Source: a virus. From it: a stretch of 48,228 nucleotides of DNA. The notes beneath the pieces were generated by a model. That model worked only from the letters and a program-made list of their open reading frames with translations, was not told the origin of the DNA and did not search any database. Position 1 is the stretch's first letter; every line of letters starts with the position of its first letter. The stretch is from positions 1 through 48,228 of the IMG/VR virus record IMGVR_UViG_3300025117_000095. One strand, written 5' to 3'. Below are positions 1 to 6,589 of this stretch, piece after piece. The position numbers and the translations under genes are program-made.

Positions 1-6
1 AGGTTT

Positions 7-132
7 CAGGGCGTCCTGTTCGACCACAAGGCGAAGGCACGCGCTCCCTTTCGCGACGTTCCGGAAGTGCACTGCCGGGGGGTTGCCGAGAAACCTGGAA
101 AGTTCGGTGAGGTACGCGGCGAGGCGGTCGAC
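7..132. repeat. Terminal overlap, left copy
   Basis: Bases 7-132 are identical to 48103-48228 (126 bp, compared base by base). The first six bases of the window do not match the bases before the right copy, so they are probably an assembly tip. A gene reads in frame through the overlap when the ends are joined. That favours a circular or circularly permuted genome closed by an assembly overlap over a true short terminal repeat. Confidence 0.9.
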
Positions 133-195
133 CGGGAGAGTTTCCGGCTTCAAGGCATCAATTCGGAACTCAAGCTGATAGGCGCGTCGAGCCAT
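7..195 (-). CDS. PIN-partner protein, N-terminal part (continues at 48102)
   Basis: This is the 5' part of a 241-aa gene whose remainder is 47566-48228. The ATG at 195-193 follows a purine-rich ribosome site (AAAGGGGG) seven bases upstream. The protein starts MARRAYQLEFRIDAL and runs in frame through the overlap into the right-hand piece. Joined length is 726 nt, an exact multiple of three. It lies 51 bp downstream of the repressor-like gene and in the same direction, so the two are probably co-transcribed. I recognise no domain. Confidence 0.8.
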
Positions 196-246
196 GTTGC
201 CCCCTTTGGTGAACATCATAGCGTGGAGACGTACCAGAATCCGTTC

Positions 247-690
247 TCACCCTGTCTCCCTCTTTATTGCGGTCTCAACCCGGGAACGCGATGATCCGCA
301 CGCGGCCTCCACTGAGGGCCTGATCACGTCGAAAGCCATCGCTGCCATGTGAGGCAGGCAGGCGACGAAGCGCGCGGCGAGCTGACGGCGGTCGTCCTGC
401 TCGAGCCGCGTCATGTCTCGGAGCGCCAGGACGAGCGCCTTCTCGTCCTCGGCCAGCCCCGCCAGCTCGTCCCCCTCGCGGACGAGAACCAGGCGCGCGC
501 CGCAGGCGGTGGCCCATGCGGCCGCCTCTTCGAGCCTGATGCGCTGCTTATCCCTCTCGATCCGATTCACTGATTCCCGCGGGAAGGCCCCCTCGTCGTC
601 AGCCAGCCTTTCGGCGAGATCCTTCTGGTTCAAGCCGGAAGCTATCCGTAGGTCAATCAGCTCTTTCATGAGTGAGTGCATTTCTATCAC
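247..690 (-). CDS. XRE-family repressor-like protein (CI analogue)
   Basis: 147 aa with an N-terminal helix-turn-helix (about residues 8-62: LRIASGLNQKDLAERL, then ESVNRIERDKQRIRLEEAAAWA). A helical C-terminal half with no protease motif follows. The GTG start at 690 is chosen because AAGGGG sits five bases upstream; ATG codons at 681 and 669 are alternatives. It is divergent from the Cro-like gene at 751, with PR between them, the arrangement of a lambda-type switch. An operator-like site (676-690) overlaps its start codon, suggesting autoregulation. No RecA-cleavage site (Ala-Gly plus Ser/Lys) is evident, so induction may use the antirepressor at 8285-9328. The repressor role is inferred from position. 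Confidence 0.75.
   Translation of the reverse strand: MIEMHSLMKELIDLRIASGLNQKDLAERLADDEGAFPRESVNRIERDKQRIRLEEAAAWATACGARLVLVREGDELAGLAEDEKALVLALRDMTRLEQDDRRQLAARFVACLPHMAAMAFDVIRPSVEAACGSSRSRVETAIKRETG
676..690. promoter_or_regulatory. Operator-like site OR3
   Basis: 15-bp site GTGCATTTCTATCAC, one base off the GTGA-N7-TCAC pattern shared by the other sites. It overlaps the start codon of the repressor-like gene. Confidence 0.4.
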
Positions 691-699
691 TTATGCCCC

Positions 700-726
700 T
701 TGACAGCGGCCCGTTCCTGTGAGAAT
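700..726 (+). promoter_or_regulatory. Early rightward promoter PR
   Basis: A perfect -35 TTGACA (700-705) is followed by a 15-base spacer and GAGAAT (721-726), with TG one base before it (718-719) as in an extended -10. The same -35, CGGCCCG in the spacer, and the same downstream block occur at PL with identical spacing. That conservation is stronger evidence than the hexamers alone. Confidence 0.65.
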
Positions 727-733
727 CAGTCAC
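719..733. promoter_or_regulatory. Operator-like site OR1 in PR
   Basis: GTGAGAATCAGTCAC fits GTGA-N7-TCAC and covers the likely -10 of PR. The 20-bp block 719-738 differs at one base from minus-strand 46909-46890 at PL. Confidence 0.65.
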
Positions 734-735
734 TC

Positions 736-750
736 GTAAGGAGTCCTCAC
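736..750. promoter_or_regulatory. Operator-like site OR2
   Basis: GTAAGGAGTCCTCAC is one base off GTGA-N7-TCAC. It starts 17 bases after OR1 and covers the ribosome site of the Cro-like gene. Part of the match may simply be the Shine-Dalgarno sequence. Confidence 0.4.
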
Positions 751-975
751 ATGGATCAACTCAGAGAATGGCGAGAACGAGCGGGCAGAAGTCAGGCAGA
801 CCTGGCGGCGGCTCTCGGCATCGACCGGACGAGCTACCTGCGCATAGAGAGCGGCCAACGCCGCCTCTTGGCGTCCGAACTCGGCCTGATCTGCGACGCC
901 CTGTCCCTTTCCTCGGAGGAGCGCCTCGAGGCGCTGTCGCTGGTCGCGAGCGCCGGGAAGGTGGAGGCCGCATGA
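751..975 (+). CDS. Cro-like XRE HTH protein
   Basis: 74 aa, almost entirely one helix-turn-helix (MDQLREWRERAGRSQADLAAALGIDRTSYLRIESGQRR are residues 1-38). AAGGAG lies seven bases before the ATG, which fixes the start; an open frame extends upstream to 676 but has no good site. It is the first gene after PR and divergent from the repressor-like gene, the place of a Cro. Its stop overlaps the next start (ATGA at 972-975). It probably binds the same operators, but this is inferred. Confidence 0.8.
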   Translation: MDQLREWRERAGRSQADLAAALGIDRTSYLRIESGQRRLLASELGLICDALSLSSEERLEALSLVASAGKVEAA

Positions 976-1304
976 GCCACCCCTCCGATGCCCTTCACCA
1001 CCTCGCTCGCGCCATCGACAACGTGGCGGACGCGCTTCCGCGGGACGACGACCCTCTACGGACCCTACGGGCTTTCGAGAGAATCGCCGGGCCCCCTGAT
1101 GGCAGTACCATCGAAGAGGCCTTCGCCAAGTGGAACCGAAGGTTCGAATCGAACAAGCCACCCACCATCGGTAGCCACGAGAGTGCCACTGACGTTCTCC
1201 TTTCCAGTAGGGAAAGTGACCCCCTTCATGAGGAGGGGCAGGGCATCCTTGAAGTAGAACCAGCACGCTCGCGCGATGGCGGCTCGCATGTCGATGTCCC
1301 CTGA
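972..1304 (+). CDS. Small early protein of unknown function
   Basis: 110 aa starting at the ATGA overlap with the Cro-like gene and preceded by GGTGGAGG. The first half (SDALHHLARAIDNVADAL, then TIEEAFAKWNRRF) looks helical and natural. The last two thirds lie antisense to the minus-strand gene 1065-1379 and look like a shadow translation (HEEGQGILEVEPARSRDGG). Either both genes are real and overlap by 240 bp, or this gene's original 3' end was lost when the reverse gene was inserted. Confidence 0.45.
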   Translation: MSHPSDALHHLARAIDNVADALPRDDDPLRTLRAFERIAGPPDGSTIEEAFAKWNRRFESNKPPTIGSHESATDVLLSSRESDPLHEEGQGILEVEPARSRDGGSHVDVP

Positions 1305-1379
1305 TCGCGCGTACATGGCGCACGCCAGCGACCAGATCCGGTCGATGTCTGGCGAGTTCAGTTTCATTTCCTCGATCAT
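1065..1379 (-). CDS. Antisense small gene B, paralogue of 46159-46464
   Basis: 104 aa, start ATG at 1379 with GGGAGA five bases upstream. The core (SGDIDMRAAIARACWFYF, then VSGTLVATDGGWLVRF) aligns by eye with SGDLRAAFISAARDYF and VEGSVLFVEGRGFVIRL of the plus-strand gene at 46159-46464, at roughly one third identity. No domain recognised; soluble, one compact domain. It runs against the surrounding early operon. An extended -10 on its own strand (1442-1434) and an operator-like site 26 bases upstream suggest its own regulated promoter. Confidence 0.6.
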   Translation of the reverse strand: MIEEMKLNSPDIDRIWSLACAMYARSGDIDMRAAIARACWFYFKDALPLLMKGVTFPTGKENVSGTLVATDGGWLVRFEPSVPLGEGLFDGTAIRGPGDSLESP

Positions 1380-1433
1380 CTTGTTCTCCCGTCGTCAGCT
1401 CTGGTTTCGGCAGGTTGAGCTGGCGACGGGGGA

Positions 1434-1442
1434 ATTCTACCA
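1434..1442 (-). promoter_or_regulatory. Extended -10 promoter of gene B
   Basis: Read on the minus strand this is TGGTAGAAT: TG, one base, then TAGAAT (five of six to consensus). No -35 hexamer is visible at 16-18 bases. The operator-like site 1461-1475 is centred near -41 of the predicted start of transcription. Confidence 0.45.
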
Positions 1443-1460
1443 CTGCGCGCAGGTCGCGTA

Positions 1461-1475
1461 GTGACCTCCCTTCAC
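1461..1475. promoter_or_regulatory. Operator-like site upstream of gene B
   Basis: GTGACCTCCCTTCAC exactly fits GTGA-N7-TCAC, as at PR and PL, although the central seven bases differ. It sits between divergent genes: B (minus) and the Acb2-like gene (plus). The position near -41 of gene B is where an activating repressor would bind. Chance occurrence is possible. Confidence 0.4.
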
Positions 1476-1600
1476 CCTCTCCCGCATGGACACATCCTCC
1501 AGAAGTGGGAATCGGAAGAGGGAGCGGGGACGGTTTCATGGCGGCCTCCGTACGTCCTACGTGGTGGCCCCGACACAGTTTCAACGCCCGGAGTGACTCC

Positions 1601-2002
1601 ATGACACCTAAACAGATCGACAACTGGTTCACCTACCACGCCCCCACTGAGGAGACGGCGCCGAAGTACGCAGCCATCCGTGAAGCGGAGACCAGGGTGC
1701 GCAACATCCTGTTCGCGTGTATTGCTCATCCGAAAGACATCAAGGCGTGCTTCGATGCCATCAACGCCGCTTGCCGCAATCTCGCCGAGGTAATTGACGC
1801 CCAAGCACCTGACTGCGCCGACAAGACCGCCGCGATCCGGTGTGTCCGCCTCGCCCGCAACGCCGCCAACGAGGCGATCGCGACGATACATGGAGACGTC
1901 GCCATAGAGGAGATGATCAGCCTCTGCCTCCAGGAGTCCTTGGCCGAAGCGATGAAGGCTCGTTGGCAGGCCAACAGCGCCATCGCGTGTGACTGTCGAT
2001 GA
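1601..2002 (+). CDS. Acb2/Tad1-hairpin-like protein with insertion; candidate cyclic-nucleotide sponge
   Basis: 133 aa. Residues 4-29 (KQIDNWFTYHAPT, then KYAAIREAE) and 58-94 (CRNLAEVIDAQAPDCADKTAAIR, then ANEAIA) match the small phage family with FTYHxP, YxxIRxxA, PxxADxxAAIR and AxxANxAIA, which I associate with the Acb2 anti-CBASS sponge. Family members are about 65-90 aa. Here about 28 residues (30-57, with three Cys) are inserted between the two halves, and about 38 residues follow. Characterised Acb2 proteins sequester cyclic di- and trinucleotides and so block CBASS or Thoeris signalling. Start chosen at ATG 1601 with GGAG nine bases upstream. Early position fits a counter-defence role. 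Binding is not shown by sequence. Confidence 0.6.
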   Translation: MTPKQIDNWFTYHAPTEETAPKYAAIREAETRVRNILFACIAHPKDIKACFDAINAACRNLAEVIDAQAPDCADKTAAIRCVRLARNAANEAIATIHGDVAIEEMISLCLQESLAEAMKARWQANSAIACDCR

Positions 2003-2457
2003 CACCCGCCCAACGCCACCGCCGCGCCCTCCAGGAGCGCATCCTTGACGACGTCAAGGCCGCCTCGGGCGCCACCGATGCAGAGGTCGCCGGGTGGGCG
2101 TCTGTGGACCGCTCCGAGATCTCCCGCTGGCGCAACGGCGAGCGCCCCATCACGGCTGTCGAGCTGCTTGGCATCGTCCGGGGGCTCGGAGACGCCGTCC
2201 CTGTGCTCCGCCCCCTCGCCGAGGCGGGCGACTGCGACGTCGTTCACAGGTCGGGCGAGGCCACAGGCGATGTCGTGGGGCGGGCCCTGGGAGCGATGGC
2301 GGGCTCTGGCGCCCTGGTCCGCGAGCTCGCCGAGGCGCTGGCGGATGGTCGGGTCGACGACCCTGAGCGGGCGAAACTCCTCGAAGCGATCCGGAAGCAT
2401 CGGATCGCTGTAGAGCAACTCGAAACGGAGCTGCGGGCGCCACGGAGCGGCCGCTGA
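1999..2457 (+). CDS. CII-like HTH regulatory protein
   Basis: 152 aa. Starts at the ATGA overlap with the previous gene. The N-terminal third carries a helix-turn-helix (DAEVAGWASVDRSEISRWRNGERPITAVELLGIV is residues 27-60). A Gly/Ala-rich middle follows, then a C-terminal helical segment (about residues 117-145: ALADGRVDDPERAKLLEAIRKHRIAVEQLETEL). This plan resembles phage CII/CP76-type regulators. A role in the lysis-lysogeny decision is inferred from the family and early position. Confidence 0.65.
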   Translation: MTPAQRHRRALQERILDDVKAASGATDAEVAGWASVDRSEISRWRNGERPITAVELLGIVRGLGDAVPVLRPLAEAGDCDVVHRSGEATGDVVGRALGAMAGSGALVRELAEALADGRVDDPERAKLLEAIRKHRIAVEQLETELRAPRSGR

Positions 2458-3083
2458 TGGGCCCCGCCGTCCTCTCCCTCGACGACTATCGGAGGCGCGC
2501 ATGTGCCGAGCCTGCTGCCTTTCCTGCGAGTCCCTCGACTGCTCCGCCTGCCCGTGGTGCGATCGACCACCACCAGAGTCAACGGGCGAGGCAGGGCGCG
2601 AGGTGGGAGGCCCTGGTAGAGACGCGGCTGGCCTTCCTCGCGAGCCATCGACGCCTGGCGTGGATTCGGACCCCGCAGCCGCATCGAGTCATCGGCCACG
2701 CTCATGAGGGGGTCGTCGTCGTGTTCACGGGCGACGGCCCTCCGGACTACATCATCGCGACCGGCGGTGTCACCATCGCCGCGGACGCGAAGAGCACCAC
2801 GGCGGAGCGCTGGTCGCTCTCGCTCCTCGAAGACCACCAGGCGCGCTCGCTTGACGAGCTGGCGTCACACGGCGTCGTCGGCGCCATCTTCCTCCTCCTC
2901 TGTGGGGAGGCTTTCGTCCTGCCATGGCGAGCCCTGCGGGGTCGCTGGTGGACCTGGTACGCAACGCCCGGAAGGGCGGACAACGGGACGGCCTCGCTGT
3001 CGCCGGCGGATGTCGCCGCCATCGGGTGGCCGATGGACGCTGGCGGGCAGTGGCTCGACCAGTTGAAGGAGGGTGTGAAATGA
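2457..3083 (+). CDS. RecU-like Holliday junction resolvase
   Basis: 208 aa; start codon overlaps the previous stop (TGATG). After a Pro-rich linker (residues 20-36), the core reads GARWEALVETRLAFL, DYIIATGGVTIAADAKST, LLEDHQARSLDELASHGVVGAIFLLL. This matches the order of the RecU fold: a Glu in helix 1, an Asp, then D-x-K on a central strand, followed by H-Q-x-x-L. RecU-type enzymes resolve four-way DNA junctions in replication and recombination. It sits in the replication/recombination block with the helicase and initiator. Confidence 0.7.
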   Translation: MGPAVLSLDDYRRRACAEPAAFPASPSTAPPARGAIDHHQSQRARQGARWEALVETRLAFLASHRRLAWIRTPQPHRVIGHAHEGVVVVFTGDGPPDYIIATGGVTIAADAKSTTAERWSLSLLEDHQARSLDELASHGVVGAIFLLLCGEAFVLPWRALRGRWWTWYATPGRADNGTASLSPADVAAIGWPMDAGGQWLDQLKEGVK

Positions 3084-3403
3084 ATGTACCGCTTACAATG
3101 AGCAGGGTCGCCGGAGGCGAAGCAGAGCGCCGTTTCCAGCAGGCCATCACGGAAGTACGCGCTTCTCTGGCAGATCCAGAGACGGTGGGCACTACCGGCA
3201 AGATCACTGTCACATTCGTCGTCGAGTCCCTCGGGGAGACCACCTACAAGGTCGGCGTGGGCGACGTCAAGATCGCGAAGCCAGCCATGAAGGTACAGAG
3301 CCGGATGGCTTTCTACGACGATGAAGACCTCGTCTGCGACGATTCCGAACTCGATCCCGGCGAACAGGCCCGGATTCCATTCCAATTCAGGGAGAGCACG
3401 TAG
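3080..3403 (+). CDS. Conserved-looking small early protein, unknown
   Basis: 107 aa. ATG at 3080 with AAGGAGGG (3066-3073) ideally spaced; overlaps the previous stop by four bases. Sequence is mainly predicted beta strand (GKITVTFVVESLGETTYKVGVGDVKIAKP). It precedes the DUF2303-like gene directly (stop TAG then ATG), so the two are probably partners. No function known to me. Confidence 0.8.
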   Translation: MNVPLTMSRVAGGEAERRFQQAITEVRASLADPETVGTTGKITVTFVVESLGETTYKVGVGDVKIAKPAMKVQSRMAFYDDEDLVCDDSELDPGEQARIPFQFREST

Positions 3404-4279
3404 ATGGACGTAAACAGCATCAAAGAACTCTTCGTGCGGATCTTCGCACGCATCGACCAGGCATCCGCCGAGGCACATCCACACACTCTGGTCCCCAAGG
3501 GCAGAGATGAGATCCTTGTCCTCCGGGAAGGATTCAAGGTGGAGCGCCTGCCCGCAGGACCATCAGCCCGCCCCGTCCGCACGCACACCTTCGATGACAT
3601 CGAGAGCTTTTCCGCATTCGTGCGACGACACTGGCCGGAGGCAGAGAAGGCGGAAATTTTCATCGACGGCGACGGCACGATCCAGGCCACGAACGCGAAC
3701 GTCTGGAGCTTTGATCGGGTTGTCTGCAAGCTCGCTCCCGACCTCGCAGCGAAGTCGTGGGGGGCCCTGTGGGGCGTCCCCATGGAACAGAAGATCGCAT
3801 TTCGGGAGATCAACCGACGGCGCGAGAGCGTCAAGGGCTCCGAGCAGCTCCTGGCCGGGATCCGGATGATGGAGATCAAGGCAAACGGAAACTTCTCGGG
3901 ACATCTCAACGATCGGGGCGTCTATGAGTTCGTGGCGACCTCCAACGGCAAGGAGGTCGTCTCCTCGCTGCCCCTCGAAATCGTCATCGAGATCCCTATT
4001 TTCCGCGGGCAGACGGGCCGCTACAAGATCGAGGTTGAGGTAGGACTCAACGTCGAGCGGAACGACAAGCCGCCGATCATCACGCTCACACCGCGGAACC
4101 TCGCGGAGGTCACCCAGCAGGCGATCGAGGAGCGGGCAACCGCACTCGTGAAGCTGCTCAACGAGGACGGCCGCACCTACCAGGTATATCGGGGCGTTTT
4201 AAAATTCTCGGAGCCAGAGAGCGACAAGGGGCCGGCGCCGAGCGCGCCACCCGCGCCATCGAACCCTCCGAGGAGGTAG
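3404..4279 (+). CDS. DUF2303 family protein (YfdQ-like)
   Basis: 291 aa. The opening (TLVPKGRDEILVLREGFKVERLP, then RPVRTHTFDDIESFSAFVRRHW) has the pattern of DUF2303 proteins found in phage early regions beside recombination genes. The middle (VPMEQKIAFREINRRRESVKGSEQLLAGIRMMEIKA) is helical. The C-terminus is a disordered Pro/Ser tail. The molecular function of the family is unknown. Starts immediately after the previous stop and is translated from its ribosome site CAGGGAGAG. Confidence 0.7.
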   Translation: MDVNSIKELFVRIFARIDQASAEAHPHTLVPKGRDEILVLREGFKVERLPAGPSARPVRTHTFDDIESFSAFVRRHWPEAEKAEIFIDGDGTIQATNANVWSFDRVVCKLAPDLAAKSWGALWGVPMEQKIAFREINRRRESVKGSEQLLAGIRMMEIKANGNFSGHLNDRGVYEFVATSNGKEVVSSLPLEIVIEIPIFRGQTGRYKIEVEVGLNVERNDKPPIITLTPRNLAEVTQQAIEERATALVKLLNEDGRTYQVYRGVLKFSEPESDKGPAPSAPPAPSNPPRR

Positions 4280-4282
4280 CCC

Positions 4283-4555
4283 ATGCCCCCCGTCCGCTAC
4301 TCCATCATCCACGAATGCCGCGTTGTCCAGCTCGGTGGCGCCGCGCTCCTGATCCGCTTCCCCTCGGGTCGCGAGGAATGGATCGCGGACTCGTTGATCC
4401 ACGATGACTCGGAGGTCCACCGGGGCACACCAGGTGCTTCGGGCGACCTCATCCTTGCCTCGTGGAAAGTCGAGCAGCTCCAGCGGCAGGTGGGCAAGCC
4501 ACGGGTGGATATGCAGAACATGAAGCCCAGAAAGGGCAAGCGGAGGACATCGTGA
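4283..4555 (+). CDS. Small early protein, unknown
   Basis: 90 aa starting four bases after the previous stop, with GAGGAGGTAG as ribosome site. Beta-rich first half (IIHECRVVQLGGAALLIRFPSGREEWI) and a basic tail (KPRKGKRRTS). It overlaps the next gene by GTGA. No family recognised. Confidence 0.75.
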   Translation: MPPVRYSIIHECRVVQLGGAALLIRFPSGREEWIADSLIHDDSEVHRGTPGASGDLILASWKVEQLQRQVGKPRVDMQNMKPRKGKRRTS

Positions 4556-4680
4556 AAAAGTACCATAAACCCATGTTTCGCAATGTCACGGGCCTCGATT
4601 TCGTCCTGGCCGAAATTGAGAAAATCGCCACACACAACCACGGTTGCCGGCAGTGCTGTTCCTGCCACGGATGCAGGTAG
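4552..4680 (+). CDS. 42-aa Cys-rich mini-protein
   Basis: GTG start overlapping the previous stop (GTGA, 4552-4555). Ends with HGCRQCCSCHGCR, a six-residue Cys/His cluster that could bind one metal. The middle (VTGLDFVLAEIEKIATHNH) is a likely helix. Support comes from tight coupling to its neighbours and the clean cluster. Function unknown. Confidence 0.6.
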   Translation: MKKYHKPMFRNVTGLDFVLAEIEKIATHNHGCRQCCSCHGCR

Positions 4681-4686
4681 ACTTCA

Positions 4687-4974
4687 ATGACCAGACCGAT
4701 CGGGTATGAGCACACCCACGTCCGTAGGCATCGCTGCGTCCGGTGTGGAACATGCTGCACCCGCTCGACATGTGAGGTCGGCTCCTCCCATCTCACGGGG
4801 AAGTTGGAGTTTGAGCCCGGTCCATGCCCCTGGCTCCGCCGGGACGGCTCACGGGCCTCTTGCGGGCTACTGGTCGAACATCCGGAGGAATCCAAGCGGC
4901 TTCTCATCGGCCGAGGATGTGGCTATCGAGCGGGCCTCTCCAAGACAGAGAGCGCGGAGGCTGACGCCGCATGA
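4687..4974 (+). CDS. YkgJ-like Cys-cluster protein
   Basis: 95 aa. CVRCGTCCTRSTC near residues 17-29, then PCPWL and RASCGLL, and a final RGCGY, fit the Cys pattern of the YkgJ-type putative zinc- or iron-binding family (CxxCGxCC with later Cys). ATGA overlap with the helicase gene downstream. The family has no settled biochemical role. Confidence 0.65.
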   Translation: MTRPIGYEHTHVRRHRCVRCGTCCTRSTCEVGSSHLTGKLEFEPGPCPWLRRDGSRASCGLLVEHPEESKRLLIGRGCGYRAGLSKTESAEADAA

Positions 4975-6326
4975 CCCTCCCCGTCCTCGCCGGCGGCATC
5001 TACCTCCCTCCGGGCCACCCCCGGGAGGAGGAGATCCGTTGGCAGCTCCGCCTGCCCAATCCCGAGCGGGAGCGGGTGGCGAAGCTCCGCCGGCAGGGAC
5101 GGCGCATCCGACAGCCGGAGCCGTGGGTGGAGGCCTGCGTCGTCCTCCCCGAGGGTCACGCCTGGTACGGCGGCCTGGCCGTCCCCCGCCACGGCATCGA
5201 GCTCGACGTCGACGACCGTCGCACGGCGCCGGCGGCGACTCCTCTGCCCTTCTCCCCCATCCTCCGACCCTACCAGTCCGACGCCCTCCAGGCATGGCAG
5301 GCGGCGGGGGAGGAGGGTCTGGTAGAGGCGCCCTGCGGCAGCGGCAAGACCGTCATCGGCCTCGCCGCGGTCGCGTGCACGCCCACCCCTGCACTCGTTC
5401 TTGTGCACACCCACGACCTTTTGAACCAGTGGGCGGAGCGTGCACAGTCGGAGTGGTGGGATGTCGAAGTCATCGCCGATGGGTCCGGACCCAAGGACGG
5501 ACGCCTGGTAGTCGCGACCATCCAGACGCTGTACCAGTGGGACTTCTGGGAGCGGCACCGGTGGGCGCGTCAGTTCGGTCTGGTGGTTCAGGACGAGGCC
5601 CACCACGTTCCTGCTATGATGTTCAGCGAGGTCATGCTCACCTTGCCCGCCCGTCGCAGGCTCGCCCTCTCGGCGACTCCCGAGCGGTCGGACGGGCTCA
5701 CGCAGATCCTGCACTGGCACTGTGGCCCCACCGTGTACCAGGTAGAGCAGGAGGTCCTCGTCGACGCCGCGGTGGTCCTGGCGCCCGACGTGGAGCCCGT
5801 GCGCACGGGATGGGAGCCAGACGAGCGCATCGAATGGACGAAGATGATCAACCGAGCGACCCTCGACGAGCCCAGGAACGACCTGCTCCTCCGACGACTG
5901 CGACGAGAAACGGACAAGGGCGCCCGCATCCTCGTCTTGACCGAGCGACGAGAACACGCGGAGCTGATTGCCGGCCAGCTCCAGGATGCCTGGATCGGGG
6001 CGGTAGCCGTGCACTCGCGTCTCAAGGACCGCGACCGCAAGGCGCGCCTCGAAGCCGTCGCCTCGGACGATGCTCAGGTCCTCGTTGCTACCCAGCTCGC
6101 CGATGAAGGCCTCGACCTGCCGGCTCTGGACACCCTCGTCCTGACCTGCCCCCAGAAGGGCGGTGGGCGCCTGCGGCAGCGCGTGGGGCGCGTCAGCAGG
6201 ACCGCGGTGGGCAAGGGAGGGGCGAAGGTCCTCGACCTGGTGGACTCGGGGTGGCTCGCGAAGCTCTGGTACTCGAGGGAGCGGACGTACCGCGAACTCG
6301 GGTGTCGAGTGGGGAGGGCGGCGTGA
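4971..6326 (+). CDS. SF2 DEAH-box helicase (XPB/UvsW-like)
   Basis: 451 aa. Q-like motif LRPYQSDAL (about 98-106), Walker A APCGSGKT (120-127), motif Ia LVLVHTHDLLNQW, motif II DEAH (208-211), motif III SATPER, and motif VI QRVGRVSR (about 415) are all present. The N-terminal 90 residues are not recognised and may be a DNA-binding or recognition module. Close to bacterial XPB-like and phage UvsW-like branch-migrating helicases. It probably works with the RecU-like resolvase and initiator in DNA replication and repair. Start at the ATGA overlap. Confidence 0.9.
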   Translation: MTLPVLAGGIYLPPGHPREEEIRWQLRLPNPERERVAKLRRQGRRIRQPEPWVEACVVLPEGHAWYGGLAVPRHGIELDVDDRRTAPAATPLPFSPILRPYQSDALQAWQAAGEEGLVEAPCGSGKTVIGLAAVACTPTPALVLVHTHDLLNQWAERAQSEWWDVEVIADGSGPKDGRLVVATIQTLYQWDFWERHRWARQFGLVVQDEAHHVPAMMFSEVMLTLPARRRLALSATPERSDGLTQILHWHCGPTVYQVEQEVLVDAAVVLAPDVEPVRTGWEPDERIEWTKMINRATLDEPRNDLLLRRLRRETDKGARILVLTERREHAELIAGQLQDAWIGAVAVHSRLKDRDRKARLEAVASDDAQVLVATQLADEGLDLPALDTLVLTCPQKGGGRLRQRVGRVSRTAVGKGGAKVLDLVDSGWLAKLWYSRERTYRELGCRVGRAA

Positions 6327-6589
6327 AGAGATTCCTCTCCGTCGCTGCTCTCCGCCGGCGTGGACGCCTCCATGTCCTGGCCCCTCCACGTCCCGAGCCG
6401 GTCCCCGAGGTCGTGGAGATGGCAGAGCAGCTCGGTCGGTGGGCGACAGAGGGAGAGGCCGTGGCGCTGGGCATCGTGGTCGTCCACGCGGACGGGGCGG
6501 TGGGGACGGCGTTCCACCACGGGCGACGGTGGGCGGAGCTGCTCGCAGGCGCATCGTGTCTCCGGCGCAGGCTGGAGGACGTGACGTGA
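6323..6589 (+). CDS. Small early protein, unknown
   Basis: 88 aa from a GTG that overlaps the helicase stop (GTGA). The core (VEMAEQLGRWATEGEAVALGIVVVHADGAVGTAFHHG, then LLAGASCLRRRL) resembles a small conserved phage protein I have seen near replication genes, without known function. GTGA overlap with the initiator gene shows coupling. Confidence 0.7.
   Translation: MKRFLSVAALRRRGRLHVLAPPRPEPVPEVVEMAEQLGRWATEGEAVALGIVVVHADGAVGTAFHHGRRWAELLAGASCLRRRLEDVT

Noticed and set aside
7-132. True 126-bp direct terminal repeat of a linear genome
   Set aside because: A gene reads in frame across the joined ends, and the length is close to common assembly overlap sizes; a circular or permuted genome is simpler.
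730-1632. 300-codon minus-strand frame covering the Cro-like gene
   Set aside because: Arg-rich shadow, opposes PR and the Cro-like gene, and gives no recognisable domain; gene B in another frame is better supported.
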